Below are positions 25,978 through 34,678 of a stretch of DNA of 64,000 nt, one piece after another. Position numbers and translations under genes: made by a program. The notes below the pieces were generated by a model that saw nothing but the letters and a program-made list of their open reading frames with translations, searched no databases and was not told where the DNA came from. Numbering within the stretch: the first letter of the stretch is position 1; every line of letters starts with the position of its first letter. The stretch is taken from contig DVIR01000030.1 of NCBI GenBank assembly GCA_018711085.1, positions 1 through 64,000 of the forward strand, in the 5' to 3' direction. The stretch is from Faeciplasma gallinarum (lineage in GTDB: Bacteria > Bacillota > Clostridia > Oscillospirales > Ruminococcaceae).

Positions 25978-26850
25978 TTAGGGCTTTTTGAAGAACAAAA
26001 CGCCGAGGCAGTTTGGTCCGCAGTGGCTCGAAACTGCGCATCCCGCGTAGGAGACGAGCACCTCTTCAAACGGGTGCAGCTGCTTGACATAATCCACAAC
26101 CTTGTCAACAAGCTCCTGCGGGACGTATGAGTGCGTGACGAAAATCCTGTGGGTGTCTATGTCCGTCCTGCCCTCAAGCCTTCCCCTGACATAGTCGAAA
26201 ATCGACTTTTCCATGCTTCCGCGGTACTTTTTGCCCACCGTCATCTTTCCGTCCCTGACCTCGATTTCGGGGCGGAGCTTTAAAAGGTTCGCTCCGAACG
26301 CAACAACTCCCGGGCATCTGCCGCCCTTTTGCAGATAGTCAAGCGTCTGCAAAACAAAGCTGACGTCAAGCCTTCGCTTTGCCTCGTCGAGAGCTTCGGC
26401 GACGTCCTTTGCCGGCATGCCCTTAGCGGCAAGCTCCGAGCCGAGTATCGCAAGGTGTCCCGAGCCGGTGGAGAGGTTTCGGCTGTCTATTACGTAAACC
26501 TCGCCGTCCGTTTGGGTCGCAGCCATGCATGCGTTTGCGTGGCAGCTTGAAAACTCGGCGGATATGTTTATATGTATAACCGCGTATCCCTGTGACGTAA
26601 ACTTAGAAAACAGCTCGCAGTACTCCGCGACAGAGGCGGCGGAGGTCTTAGGCAGCATTCCGGTCTTTGAGACGTACTCAAAAATTCCGGGCGGGTTTAT
26701 GTCCACGCTGTCCCGCTTCAGCTCGTCCCCGACAACTATTCCCAAGGGCAAAACCTCTATGTCGTACTTTTCATACATCTGCGGGGTGAGGTCGCAGGTT
26801 GAGTCGCAGGTTATCTTTATTTTTTTAGGGTTGTTTGAAATGTCTGTCAT
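25978..26850 (-). CDS. DegV-family fatty-acid-binding protein
   Basis: A 290-residue DegV/EDD-fold protein. ITCDSTCDLTPQ at the N-terminus, LPKTSAASVAEY (Thr/Ser lipid-binding motif) and VIDSRNLSTGSGHL are typical blocks. The family binds fatty acids and includes FakB, which presents fatty acid to FakA kinase; no fakA lies here. The start is ATG after AAGGAGAC. It is monocistronic, with its own promoter at 26921-26949, divergent from mreB. Confidence 0.92.
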   Translation of the reverse strand: MTDISNNPKKIKITCDSTCDLTPQMYEKYDIEVLPLGIVVGDELKRDSVDINPPGIFEYVSKTGMLPKTSAASVAEYCELFSKFTSQGYAVIHINISAEFSSCHANACMAATQTDGEVYVIDSRNLSTGSGHLAILGSELAAKGMPAKDVAEALDEAKRRLDVSFVLQTLDYLQKGGRCPGVVAFGANLLKLRPEIEVRDGKMTVGKKYRGSMEKSIFDYVRGRLEGRTDIDTHRIFVTHSYVPQELVDKVVDYVKQLHPFEEVLVSYAGCAVSSHCGPNCLGVLFFKKP

Positions 26851-26920
26851 GGCTGTCTCCTTTCTTTATGCCGGTTCGACACGGTGTGACGCTTCGCAAA
26901 GTGCACGATATTATGTGTAC

Positions 26921-26949
26921 ATTATACTCAATAACTTCTTAAATGTAAA
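26921..26949 (-). promoter_or_regulatory. degV promoter
   Basis: On the minus strand TTTACA (26949-26944), 17 bases and TATAAT (26926-26921). Confidence 0.65.
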
Positions 26950-26979
26950 TAAAATTTTCTTAAATTCAACTATAAATAC

Positions 26980-27008
26980 TTGAAGCTGATCTGTCAATAT
27001 TGTATAAT
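26980..27008 (+). promoter_or_regulatory. mreB promoter, upstream copy
   Basis: TTGAAG (26980-26985), 17 bases, TATAAT (27003-27008). Confidence 0.6.
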
Positions 27009-27052
27009 GTATTTTCCGAAAGAAGAGCGCATTCAAAAGTGCTGTTTTGCGC

Positions 27053-27081
27053 TTGTGTTGTGCGAAAACTTGTGATATACT
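27053..27081 (+). promoter_or_regulatory. mreB promoter, downstream copy
   Basis: TTGTGT (27053-27058), 17 bases, TATACT (27076-27081). Predicted start is about 35 bases before the mreB start codon. Confidence 0.6.
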
Positions 27082-27122
27082 TTTTTTGATTATAACTATT
27101 ATTATAAAAGGGGATGCTTAAA

Positions 27123-28139
27123 GTGTTCAAAAAGGACATAGGAATAGACCTCGGAACGGCAAACACGCTTGTTTACCTCAAGGGCAAGGGCATAATAATA
27201 CGCGAGCCGTCGGTTGTCGCGGTTGACACCAAGACAGACGCGGTGAGATACGTAGGCCAGGAGGCAAAAAACATCATAGGACGCACTCCCGGCTCGATAA
27301 GAGCGGTAAGACCCTTAAAGGACGGCGTTATAGCCGACTTTGACATGACCACCGCAATGCTTCAGGAGTTTATACGCAAGGCCATAGGCAGCAACCCGTT
27401 TTCCAAAGCAAGGGTGATAATATGCATACCCTCCGGAGTCACCGCAGTCGAGCGGCGTGCGGTAAAGGAGGCGGCAGAGGGCGCGGGAGCCAAGAGAGTG
27501 TCGATAGTAGAAGAGCCGATGGCGGCAGCTATAGGCGCAGGCTTGCCGGTCGAGGAGCCGACAGGCTCGATGATCGTCGATATCGGCGGCGGAACGAGCG
27601 AGGTGGCGGTGATTTCCCTTTGCGGAATAGTCACAAGCCGCTCGGTGCGCGTCGCGGGCGACGAGTTTGACCTGTCCATAATCAACTTCATCAAGAGAAA
27701 GTACAACCTTTTAATAGGCGAGAGAACCGCCGAATATATCAAGATAGAGATAGGCTCGGCGTATCCTACTGACGAGGACAAGGAGCTTGAGATTAAGGGA
27801 AGAAACCTGCTCACGGGTCTGCCCGAAAACATCACCATTTCCTCAGACGAGATACGCGAGGCGCTTTCCGAACCCCTTTCGCACATAATAGAGGCGATAA
27901 AGGTGACGCTTGAGCGCACGCCGCCCGAGCTGTCGGCAGACATAATCGACTCTGGAATAACGCTTGCCGGCGGAGGCGCATATTTAAGAGGTCTTGACAA
28001 GCTTATTCACGAGGAAACCGGCATACCGGTCTACATCGCGGAGCATCCTTTGGACTGCGTGGTAGACGGAACGGGAAAGCTGCTTGAGAACATCGAAGAG
28101 CTTCACGACGTTTTAAACGGCAACGACAGCTCTTATTGA
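27123..28139 (+). CDS. mreB: Rod-shape-determining actin homologue MreB
   Basis: MreB forms membrane-bound filaments that guide lateral wall synthesis. The 338-residue protein has the actin-fold phosphate loops (GIDLGTANTLVY at the start and DIGGGTSEVAVIS in the middle) and the adenosine motif near the C-terminus (GGGAYLRGLD). I place the start at GTG 27123 because AAAAGGGG lies nine bases upstream; the ATG at 27114 abuts that site. Two promoters precede it and a terminator-like hairpin (28152-28183) separates it from mreC, so MreB is probably made in excess of MreC and MreD. Confidence 0.96.
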   Translation: MFKKDIGIDLGTANTLVYLKGKGIIIREPSVVAVDTKTDAVRYVGQEAKNIIGRTPGSIRAVRPLKDGVIADFDMTTAMLQEFIRKAIGSNPFSKARVIICIPSGVTAVERRAVKEAAEGAGAKRVSIVEEPMAAAIGAGLPVEEPTGSMIVDIGGGTSEVAVISLCGIVTSRSVRVAGDEFDLSIINFIKRKYNLLIGERTAEYIKIEIGSAYPTDEDKELEIKGRNLLTGLPENITISSDEIREALSEPLSHIIEAIKVTLERTPPELSADIIDSGITLAGGGAYLRGLDKLIHEETGIPVYIAEHPLDCVVDGTGKLLENIEELHDVLNGNDSSY

Positions 28140-28151
28140 GCCACACATTTT

Positions 28152-28183
28152 TTCCGCGCCCGTACTTGCGGCGCGGAATTTTT
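28152..28183 (+). terminator. Intrinsic terminator or attenuator between mreB and mreC
   Basis: TTCCGCGCC pairs perfectly with GGCGCGGAA across a 9-base loop and is followed by TTTTT. Confidence 0.7.
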
Positions 28184-28265
28184 ACTCTTTAATCTGCGGC
28201 AGCGCAAATTTTAAAGAGGACTGTTTTATAACCGGCACTAAACAAAAGGCAAAGGAGGAACGAGC

Positions 28266-29117
28266 GTGAAGGATTTTTTCAAGAGCAAAAAATTTAAAGT
28301 AATCCTGTGCATAGCGGCGTTTTCGATAGGAATAATGCTTTATGCCGCGCTGTCATCCTCCACCGCCGTAAGCTCCGGACTCGGCGCGATACTTTCGCCC
28401 ATTCAGCGGGCGTCGGAGTCGATATCTTCGTGGGTCAGAGAGCGCATAGACATGCTGATAAACGCCGGCGACTACTACGAGGAAAACCAGCGCCTTCGGG
28501 ACGAGATAAACGAGCTGAACTCGCAGATGGTGGACTACCTTGAGACAAAGCAGGAAAACGAGCACCTAAGAGAGATGGTAGGGCTTGCGCAGTCCAGCCC
28601 GGGCATAGAGTTTTCCGAGCCGTGCACGGTAATAGGACGCACGGCAAACGACATTTTCGGCTCCTTCTTTATAGACAAGGGCACAAAGGACGGGGTGAGC
28701 ATAAACGACCCTGTGGTGACCAAGGACGGGCTTGTGGGATTTATCACGGAGGCGGAGTATACATACTCCCGCGTGACGCCCATAACCTCAAACGAGCTTT
28801 CAATCGGCGTGTACTGCGTCAGGACGGGAGAAACCGGCGTGACGCAGGGCAGCTTTGAACTTGCCGAAGAGGGTATTTTGAGCATGATATACGTCCCGCT
28901 CGACTGCGAAATGAGCGAAGGAGACATCATAGTAACGTCGGGATACTCCGGTCTTGTGCCTAAAGGTCTTGTCGTGGGCAAAATCGGCGAAACCGAAATA
29001 GCGCCAAACGGCCTGTCGAGAATTGCCGAGGTAACGCCGTCATGCGATGCCGCGGAGCTGAAAACGGTGTACGTCATAGTTGACTTTGACGGAAAGGGAA
29101 GCGGATATGAGCAGTAG
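28266..29117 (+). CDS. mreC: Rod-shape-determining protein MreC
   Basis: A 283-residue single-span membrane protein (helix about residues 10-28) with a coiled coil (about 65-100) and the extracytoplasmic beta-barrel pair that binds PBP2. It links the MreB filament to the elongation synthase. The start is GTG 28266 after AAAGGAGG. It overlaps mreD by 11 bases. Confidence 0.95.
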   Translation: MKDFFKSKKFKVILCIAAFSIGIMLYAALSSSTAVSSGLGAILSPIQRASESISSWVRERIDMLINAGDYYEENQRLRDEINELNSQMVDYLETKQENEHLREMVGLAQSSPGIEFSEPCTVIGRTANDIFGSFFIDKGTKDGVSINDPVVTKDGLVGFITEAEYTYSRVTPITSNELSIGVYCVRTGETGVTQGSFELAEEGILSMIYVPLDCEMSEGDIIVTSGYSGLVPKGLVVGKIGETEIAPNGLSRIAEVTPSCDAAELKTVYVIVDFDGKGSGYEQ

Positions 29118-29790
29118 CGCCGTGGGAAAGAAGAAAAAGGGCTTTGCGGCGAACATAAAATCAAAGATCCGCGGCTTTTTCGGCAGCCGGAGCGCGTTTA
29201 AGCCCGCAGGCGAGATCCGCCGCTCAAAGCGTCAAAGAAAGCCCCTGCCGCCTCATGCGAGAACCGCCCTGAAGTGGGCCGTATACGTTCTGGCGGGCTT
29301 TGCTTTTTATGCTGCGGCGACGTCCGGCGCGGCGGGCAGCTCAAAAGGGCTGATGCTTTTGCCGCTCGGATGCGCAATCGCAATGTTTTCCGGCGAGATA
29401 AGCGCCTCGGTGACGGGGTTTGTCGCGGGGATACTCCTTGACATGGCGTCGGGGCAGCTCATAGGCTTTTCGAGCTTTTATCTTTGCATAGTCTTAGGGC
29501 TTGCATGCGCAATGTTTCGGCAGTTTTTCAGAAAAAACCTCATAAACTTCGAGATACTTACCCTGGCGGTGTGCTTGGCGTACTACTATATTGTGTACTT
29601 CTTTTACTACCGCATATGGGACTACGAGGGGTACGGGCTTGTGCTCACGACAAGGCTTGTGCCGAGCTTTATAAAGACGATGGTCGGCTCGCCCTTTATT
29701 TTCGGCGGAGTATGGCTGACAGAAAAGCTGTCGCGCGGCACAAGGCAGCTTGAAATAGAAGAACAGGACGACAAAATCGACAGGGTATAA
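29107..29790 (+). CDS. mreD: Rod-shape-determining protein MreD
   Basis: A 227-residue integral membrane protein of the elongation complex with about five to six hydrophobic helices starting near residue 57. Its N-terminus carries about 55 extra basic, cytoplasmic residues (KKKKG, SKRQRKP) that typical MreD proteins lack. ATG 29107 lies inside the mreC end and follows GGAAAGGGAAG; an upstream in-frame start at 29080 has no such site. Confidence 0.88.
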   Translation: MSSSAVGKKKKGFAANIKSKIRGFFGSRSAFKPAGEIRRSKRQRKPLPPHARTALKWAVYVLAGFAFYAAATSGAAGSSKGLMLLPLGCAIAMFSGEISASVTGFVAGILLDMASGQLIGFSSFYLCIVLGLACAMFRQFFRKNLINFEILTLAVCLAYYYIVYFFYYRIWDYEGYGLVLTTRLVPSFIKTMVGSPFIFGGVWLTEKLSRGTRQLEIEEQDDKIDRV

Positions 29791-29830
29791 CGGCAGACAT
29801 CAAACACGGCAGTTTTATCGGGAGGTTTGC

Positions 29831-31930
29831 ATGAAAAAGCTATCGGGAGTTATACGCGGCACGATAGCCGTGGCGATAATAGTTTTGTTTGCGGTGTTCT
29901 TCGGCATACGCCTTATGAAGCTGCAAATAGTAAACGGGCAGATGTATCTCGGGCTTTCAAAAAGCTCGACTACGGCGTATCAGACGCTTGCGGCGGCGAG
30001 AGGCGAGATAGTTGACCGAAACGGCGTGCCGATGGTGGAAAACGAAGTGGCGTACAACGTTATAATAGAGCACTCGTTCTTCCCCGACGACACCGCGGAG
30101 CAAAACGAAGTCATCCTCAAAATCGCAGGGATATTGCAGCAGGACGGCATAGAGTGGATAGACGAAACCCCGATTACACACGAGGAGCCGTACGAGTTTT
30201 TACCCGAGGCGTCAGAGTCGGACATATCGAGGATAATTGAGCGGCTCCGCCTCAACAGCTACGCCACCGCGCAAAACTGCATAGACAAGCTCATGGAGGA
30301 CTACGACATAAGCCAAAGCTACACCCAAAGCGAGCAGAGAATAATCGCGGGAGTGAGATATCAGATGCTCCTTGCGGACTTCTCTTCAAAGACGGACTAC
30401 ACCTTTGCAAAAGACGTTCCGATATCCACAGCGTCGAAAATAAAAGAGCTTAGAGCCGACATGCCGGGGGCGGACATAACCGAGGACGCCGTCAGGGTGT
30501 ACGCTCAGGGCGACGTTTTCCCGCACGGCATAGGCTACGTCGGACCGATATACGCGGAGGAGTACGAGCAGCTTAAAGAAAGCGGCTACACCATAAGCGA
30601 CACCATAGGAAAAAGCGGCATAGAAAAGGCTATGGAGAGCGTCCTGCGGGGCGAGAGCGGCGAAAAGAGGATAACCGTCTTGGACGACGGCGCCGTGACG
30701 GAGGAAGTCGTCACCGCCGAGCAGCCCGGAAACACCGTCATGCTCACCATAGACTCCGATTTGCAGGCAAAGCTGCAGCAGATACTTGAGGATCACATAA
30801 GCTGCCTGCGGGAGGGCGTGCTCACCAAAACGGACTCGCAAACGCATCAGCAGCTCGACTTTTCAGACTGCAACGCCGGTGCGGCGGTGGTGATGGAAGT
30901 CAAGACGGGCGCGATTTTGGCGATGGCGTCCGCCCCGGGATACGACGTCAACGACCTGATCAGCGACTATTCCGCGGTTTTAAACGCCGAGGATTCTCCC
31001 CTTTACAACAGGGCGACGGACGGACTTTACCGCCCCGGCTCCGTGATGAAAACCGTCACGGCGATAGCGGCGCTCAGTGAGGGTGTGATATCCCCGCAGG
31101 ACGAGTTCACATGCAACCGCCACTACACGTTTTTGGACATCGTGGTGAACTGCACAGGCTCCCACGGCAGCATAAGCGTCACAGAGGCTATAGAAAAGAG
31201 CTGCAACATCTTCTTCTATCAGGTTGTGCAAAAGCTCGGGCTTGACAAGCTTGTGGAGTATCAGCAGGCGCTCGGACTGGGCGTGGATTTGGAAATAGAA
31301 ATCGGCTCGGAAGAGGGATACCTTGCCTGCCCCGAGACGTTTGCGGAGCTTGGTCTTGACTGGACGGTAGGACAGCTTCTGCAGGCGGCAATAGGACAGT
31401 CGGAGGTAGGCGTGACACCTTTACAGATGTGCGTTCTTGCCGCGACGATTGCAAACGGCGGAGTCAGGATGCAGCCCTATCTTGTCGATTCCGTATGGGA
31501 CTACAACATGACCGAGCAGATTAAAAAGACCGAGCCGGCGGTTGCAAACACCATAGACGCAGACTACGACAGCGTGTTCAAGCCGGTGATAGACGGCATG
31601 ATACTCGCCGCAGAGAACACCCCCTCCGACACGTACTACGTGACAAACGAGCAGGCGGCGTTTGAGGCGCAGTTTTCCATGGATGCACTGCCGGAAAAAG
31701 CCGCGATAAAGACCGGCACGCCCCAGGCGAGCAACAAGGCAACCCAAAACTCAACCGTCGTGGGATTTTATCCGGCGGACGATCCGGAAATCGCCTTTGC
31801 GGTCGTGATTGAAAACGGAGAATACGCAAAATATACTGTGAGGAAAATTATCGAGGCATATTACGGATACGAATCGTCCGTAGAGGATTTAGGGGGCGGA
31901 AGAGCGAGGAGTATAGTGACATTTGACTGA
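29831..31930 (+). CDS. mrdA: Class B penicillin-binding protein, PBP2/MrdA-like transpeptidase
   Basis: A 699-residue elongation-type transpeptidase that crosslinks peptidoglycan with the Mre complex. One N-terminal helix (about 10-28) anchors it; a PBP dimer domain follows; the transpeptidase domain carries the three active motifs SVMK (Ser404), SCN (Ser457) and KTG (Lys627). GGGAGG precedes ATG 29831. Gene order mreBCD-mrdA is the standard elongasome operon, and the intergenic gap from mreD is only 40 bases. Confidence 0.93.
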   Translation: MKKLSGVIRGTIAVAIIVLFAVFFGIRLMKLQIVNGQMYLGLSKSSTTAYQTLAAARGEIVDRNGVPMVENEVAYNVIIEHSFFPDDTAEQNEVILKIAGILQQDGIEWIDETPITHEEPYEFLPEASESDISRIIERLRLNSYATAQNCIDKLMEDYDISQSYTQSEQRIIAGVRYQMLLADFSSKTDYTFAKDVPISTASKIKELRADMPGADITEDAVRVYAQGDVFPHGIGYVGPIYAEEYEQLKESGYTISDTIGKSGIEKAMESVLRGESGEKRITVLDDGAVTEEVVTAEQPGNTVMLTIDSDLQAKLQQILEDHISCLREGVLTKTDSQTHQQLDFSDCNAGAAVVMEVKTGAILAMASAPGYDVNDLISDYSAVLNAEDSPLYNRATDGLYRPGSVMKTVTAIAALSEGVISPQDEFTCNRHYTFLDIVVNCTGSHGSISVTEAIEKSCNIFFYQVVQKLGLDKLVEYQQALGLGVDLEIEIGSEEGYLACPETFAELGLDWTVGQLLQAAIGQSEVGVTPLQMCVLAATIANGGVRMQPYLVDSVWDYNMTEQIKKTEPAVANTIDADYDSVFKPVIDGMILAAENTPSDTYYVTNEQAAFEAQFSMDALPEKAAIKTGTPQASNKATQNSTVVGFYPADDPEIAFAVVIENGEYAKYTVRKIIEAYYGYESSVEDLGGGRARSIVTFD

Positions 31931-31972
31931 ATTTTATTAAAAGGTTTGTACACAATTACCGCATTCTTTCCT

Positions 31973-32001
31973 TTGACAATATGATTTTTTTGTGCTATGA
32001 T
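31973..32001 (+). promoter_or_regulatory. Promoter of the methylglyoxal-synthase-like gene
   Basis: TTGACA (31973-31978), 17 bases, TATGAT (31996-32001), separating this gene from the mre operon. Confidence 0.65.
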
Positions 32002-32080
32002 TATATATGCGAGATATGGCGGAGAGCTCTTCGCCCTATCCGATTTTTTAAATTATATGCAATAAAGGGGGATGGGCCTG

Positions 32081-32476
32081 ATGAACATAGCGCTTATCGC
32101 GCACGATTCAAAGAAGGAGCTGATGATACAGTTCTGCATTGCATACAGCGGCATACTTTCCAAACACAATCTTTGCGCGACCGGTTCTACCGGCAAGCAG
32201 GTTTCGGAAGCTACAGGACTGAACATCAAAACATACTTAACAGGCTCGCAAGGCGGCTGCCAGCAGATCAGCTCGATGATCTCGTGCAGCGAAATAGACA
32301 TGCTTATATTTTTCAGAGACCCCCTGCACAGAAAGAACAGTGATCCGGACGAGAGGGATGTTTTAAGGCTGTGCGACGTGTACAATCTGCCCGTTGCCAC
32401 CAACATTGCCACGGCGGAGGCGCTTGTAATGGCGCTTGCGAGGGGCGACCTCGATTGGATACAGTACATGCGCTGA
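32081..32476 (+). CDS. Methylglyoxal-synthase-like protein lacking catalytic residues
   Basis: A 131-residue protein that aligns along its full length with MgsA, which turns dihydroxyacetone phosphate into methylglyoxal. MNIALIAHD, CATGSTG, LIFFRDPL, LRLCDVYNLPVATN and TAEALV are family blocks. However, the GGDQQ motif that holds the catalytic base (Asp71 in Escherichia coli) reads GGCQQ here (Cys60), and the PHDPD motif reads NSDPD, losing the active-site histidine (His98 equivalent is Ser87); Asp90 remains. The enzyme is therefore probably inactive or altered. ATG 32081 is 10 bases after AAAGGGGG; ATG 32072 abuts that site. Confidence 0.85.
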   Translation: MNIALIAHDSKKELMIQFCIAYSGILSKHNLCATGSTGKQVSEATGLNIKTYLTGSQGGCQQISSMISCSEIDMLIFFRDPLHRKNSDPDERDVLRLCDVYNLPVATNIATAEALVMALARGDLDWIQYMR

Positions 32477-32576
32477 ACGCGCGGGTGCGCAAAGCGCAAA
32501 GCGCAAATCTTAAAGGCCACCAAGGCGGCAAAAAGGGGCACGGCGTGTGAAAAAAGGCATGGCGTGTGGCAAAAGG

Positions 32577-32666
32577 GCACATAGCGGGCGCGGTGTGCGG
32601 CAAAAAGAGTGCATAGCGGGCGCGGTGTGTGAAAAAGCACGTACAGGGCGCGTTGTGTGGCAAAAA
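32577..32666. repeat. 30-bp tandem repeat, three units
   Basis: Three adjacent 30-bp units (starts 32577, 32607, 32637) each contain a GGGCGCG core, a GTGTG stretch and end in AAAAA; two shorter degenerate units precede them from 32533. The repeat lies in the 550-base gap between the MgsA-like gene and the T-box; no gene is visible there. Confidence 0.75.
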
Positions 32667-32688
32667 CACGGGTTTACGGGCTTTTCAA

Positions 32689-32755
32689 GGTTTTCATTTC
32701 AAGCTTTCAAGATTTTAAGCTTGTAAGCTTTTCAAGCTTTTAAGCTTGTAAACTC
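32689..32755. repeat. AAGCTT-rich repeat
   Basis: A stretch dominated by AAGCTT, including two copies of TTTTAAGCTTGTAA at 32713 and 32738, 25 bases apart. It can form alternative hairpins. Confidence 0.6.
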
Positions 32756-32868
32756 AGCAGATTAGAGAATATTACCAGGGCATTTCTGCCCGAGGCACGT
32801 GTGTGACGGCGCAGCGCGTAAAGCGCAAGCTTACAGGCACACGTGTTATGCACAGGGGCACGACACAG

Positions 32869-32890
32869 GCCGCACAGTTTTCTGTGCGGC
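32869..32890. repeat. Perfect 9-bp hairpin
   Basis: GCCGCACAG-TTTT-CTGTGCGGC. A second inverted repeat (CGCGCACA with TGTGTGCGCG) lies at about 32945-32981. Neither has a uridine tract. Confidence 0.5.
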
Positions 32891-33027
32891 AAGGCACAAA
32901 GGCGCATGCGTACGGCGTGTGCCTTTGACACAGCGGGGTCGGTGCGCGCACATTTGTGTATATGTGCAGATGTGTGCGCGCCGAAGAACACAACAGCTGA
33001 ACTCAGCTTTAAATAAAGCAGTTTTTA

Positions 33028-33301
33028 AAAGCGATGAAGAGAAGAGTAGTTTTGTTTTCGGCGGCAAAGAGAGTGGCGCAGGGGCAAAGGCAGATGCTTT
33101 TGACGCTGTGGTGAGAGCGCCTGCGTCGGGGCAAAGCGAATGACACCTCGGAGCTTCGCGGCTAAAACCGCGGCGCATGCTCGGCGTTAAAGGGCAACAA
33201 GACTGCGGCGGGCATGATTTCCCGCGCGGTGAACAAGGGTGGTACCACGGCGGCCATGGCGTTTGTCGTCCCTTACACGGGGCGTCAGGCGTTATTTTTT
33301 T
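33028..33301 (+). promoter_or_regulatory. T-box riboswitch controlling hisS-aspS
   Basis: The leader contains the hallmarks of a T-box: GCGATGAAGAGAAGAGTAG at the base of Stem I, an AGAGAGT bulge, the specifier region GAATGACACCTCGGAG (33138-33153), the T-box AAGGGTGGTACCACGG (about 33235-33250) and an intrinsic terminator (33258-33301, stem GGCGTTTGTCGTCCC with GGGGCGTCAGGCGTT, then TTTTTTT). The CCCTT of the terminator can instead pair with AAGGG to form the antiterminator. Uncharged tRNA would favour read-through. The specifier best fits GAC (Asp), with an overlapping CAC (His). Confidence 0.92.
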
Positions 33302-33343
33302 ATTGTCTAATATGAGAAAACTTTTATTATACGGAGGGATACA

Positions 33344-34651
33344 ATGTCAGCAATTGTACAAAGGCCTAAAGGCACGCAGGACATCATGCCGAGCGGCGTG
33401 AACAAGTGGCACACCGTCGAAAAGGCTGCAAGGGCGGCGGCGGAGCGGTACGGATACAGGGAGATTCGCACGCCGATGTTTGAGGAGACGGGGCTTTACG
33501 TGCGCTCTGTCGGCGACACATCGGACGTTGTGACAAAAGAGATGTACACCGTATCTTCAAAGGGCGACCAAAGCTACACTCTTCGTCCGGAGGGAACGGC
33601 AGGCGTTGTGCGCGCAATGCTTGAAAACGGAGCCATGAACGACGGATTCCCGCAGAGGGTATACTACATCGCATCGTTTTTCCGCCACGAAAAGCCGCAG
33701 GCGGGAAGGCTCAGAGAGTTTCACCAGTTCGGCGTGGAGATGTTCGGAGCTGCGGGCGCGTATGCGGATGCGGAGGTCATATCCTTGGCAAAGACGATGC
33801 TTGAAAGCTGCGGCATCACCGAAACCGTCTTAAACATCAACTCCATAGGCTGTGCGGAGTGCAGAAAGTCGTACTATGCGGCGCTGAGGGAGTACTTTAG
33901 CGCAAGGGTGGACGAGCTTTGCCCGACATGCCGCGAAAGGCTTGAAAAGAATCCGATGAGGATACTCGACTGCAAGTCGGAGGTGTGCTCGGAAATTGCA
34001 AAGGGCGCGCCGGTGATACTCGACTATTTGTGTCACGACTGCTCAGAGCACTTTGAGACGCTCAAGGCTGCGCTTGAAAGCTACGGCATAAGCTATGAAA
34101 TCAACCCGAGGATAGTAAGGGGTCTTGACTACTACACAAAGACGGTGTTTGAATTTATCTCAAACGACATAGGCGCGCAGGGAACCATATGCGGCGGCGG
34201 AAGGTATGACGGGCTTGTGAGCGAGCTTGGCGGACAGCCTACGGCTGCGCTCGGTTTCGGCATGGGTCTTGAGAGGCTGATACTCGCCATGGAGAGCAGC
34301 GGATGCAGATTTGAGAGCAGTCCTGTGCCGGAGCTGTACATCGCACCCATGGGCGCGGACGCTCAGGCGAAGGCGTCCGTCATATGCCAAAGCCTGAAGG
34401 CGGCGGGACACAGCGCGGAGTTTGACATCATAGGCAGGGGCTTAAAAGCCCAGATGCGCTACGCAAACAAGACGGGAGCCATGTTTGTGGTGGTCTTGGG
34501 CGAGGACGAGATAAGCTCGGGCGTATGCAAGCTTAAAAACATGCGCACGGGAAACGAAACGCCGGTGAGCATGGGCGCCCTTGAGGCGGAGCTGTCAAAG
34601 CTTGTGTGCGAGGAAAAAGCCCAAGCGGAAGACCACGGCGACAACGTATAA
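33344..34651 (+). CDS. hisS: Histidyl-tRNA synthetase
   Basis: A 435-residue class II synthetase that charges tRNA-His. Motif 2 (FFRHEKPQAGRLREFHQFGVE, split here as FFRHEKPQAG and LREFHQFGVE), the histidine A motif (VRGLDYYTKTVFEF) and motif 3 (AALGFGMGLERL) are intact, followed by the anticodon-binding domain. A CPTCRERLEKNP cysteine pair occurs in the insertion domain. GGAGGG precedes ATG 33344. It is the first gene after the T-box and is 27 bases before aspS. Confidence 0.97.
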   Translation: MSAIVQRPKGTQDIMPSGVNKWHTVEKAARAAAERYGYREIRTPMFEETGLYVRSVGDTSDVVTKEMYTVSSKGDQSYTLRPEGTAGVVRAMLENGAMNDGFPQRVYYIASFFRHEKPQAGRLREFHQFGVEMFGAAGAYADAEVISLAKTMLESCGITETVLNINSIGCAECRKSYYAALREYFSARVDELCPTCRERLEKNPMRILDCKSEVCSEIAKGAPVILDYLCHDCSEHFETLKAALESYGISYEINPRIVRGLDYYTKTVFEFISNDIGAQGTICGGGRYDGLVSELGGQPTAALGFGMGLERLILAMESSGCRFESSPVPELYIAPMGADAQAKASVICQSLKAAGHSAEFDIIGRGLKAQMRYANKTGAMFVVVLGEDEISSGVCKLKNMRTGNETPVSMGALEAELSKLVCEEKAQAEDHGDNV

Positions 34652-34678
34652 TATATTAAATGTATCAAGGAGACGCAT

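Noticed and set aside
27114..27122. ATG 27114 as the mreB start
   Set aside because: It directly abuts the AAAAGGGG site; the GTG nine bases later has normal spacing and matches family starts.
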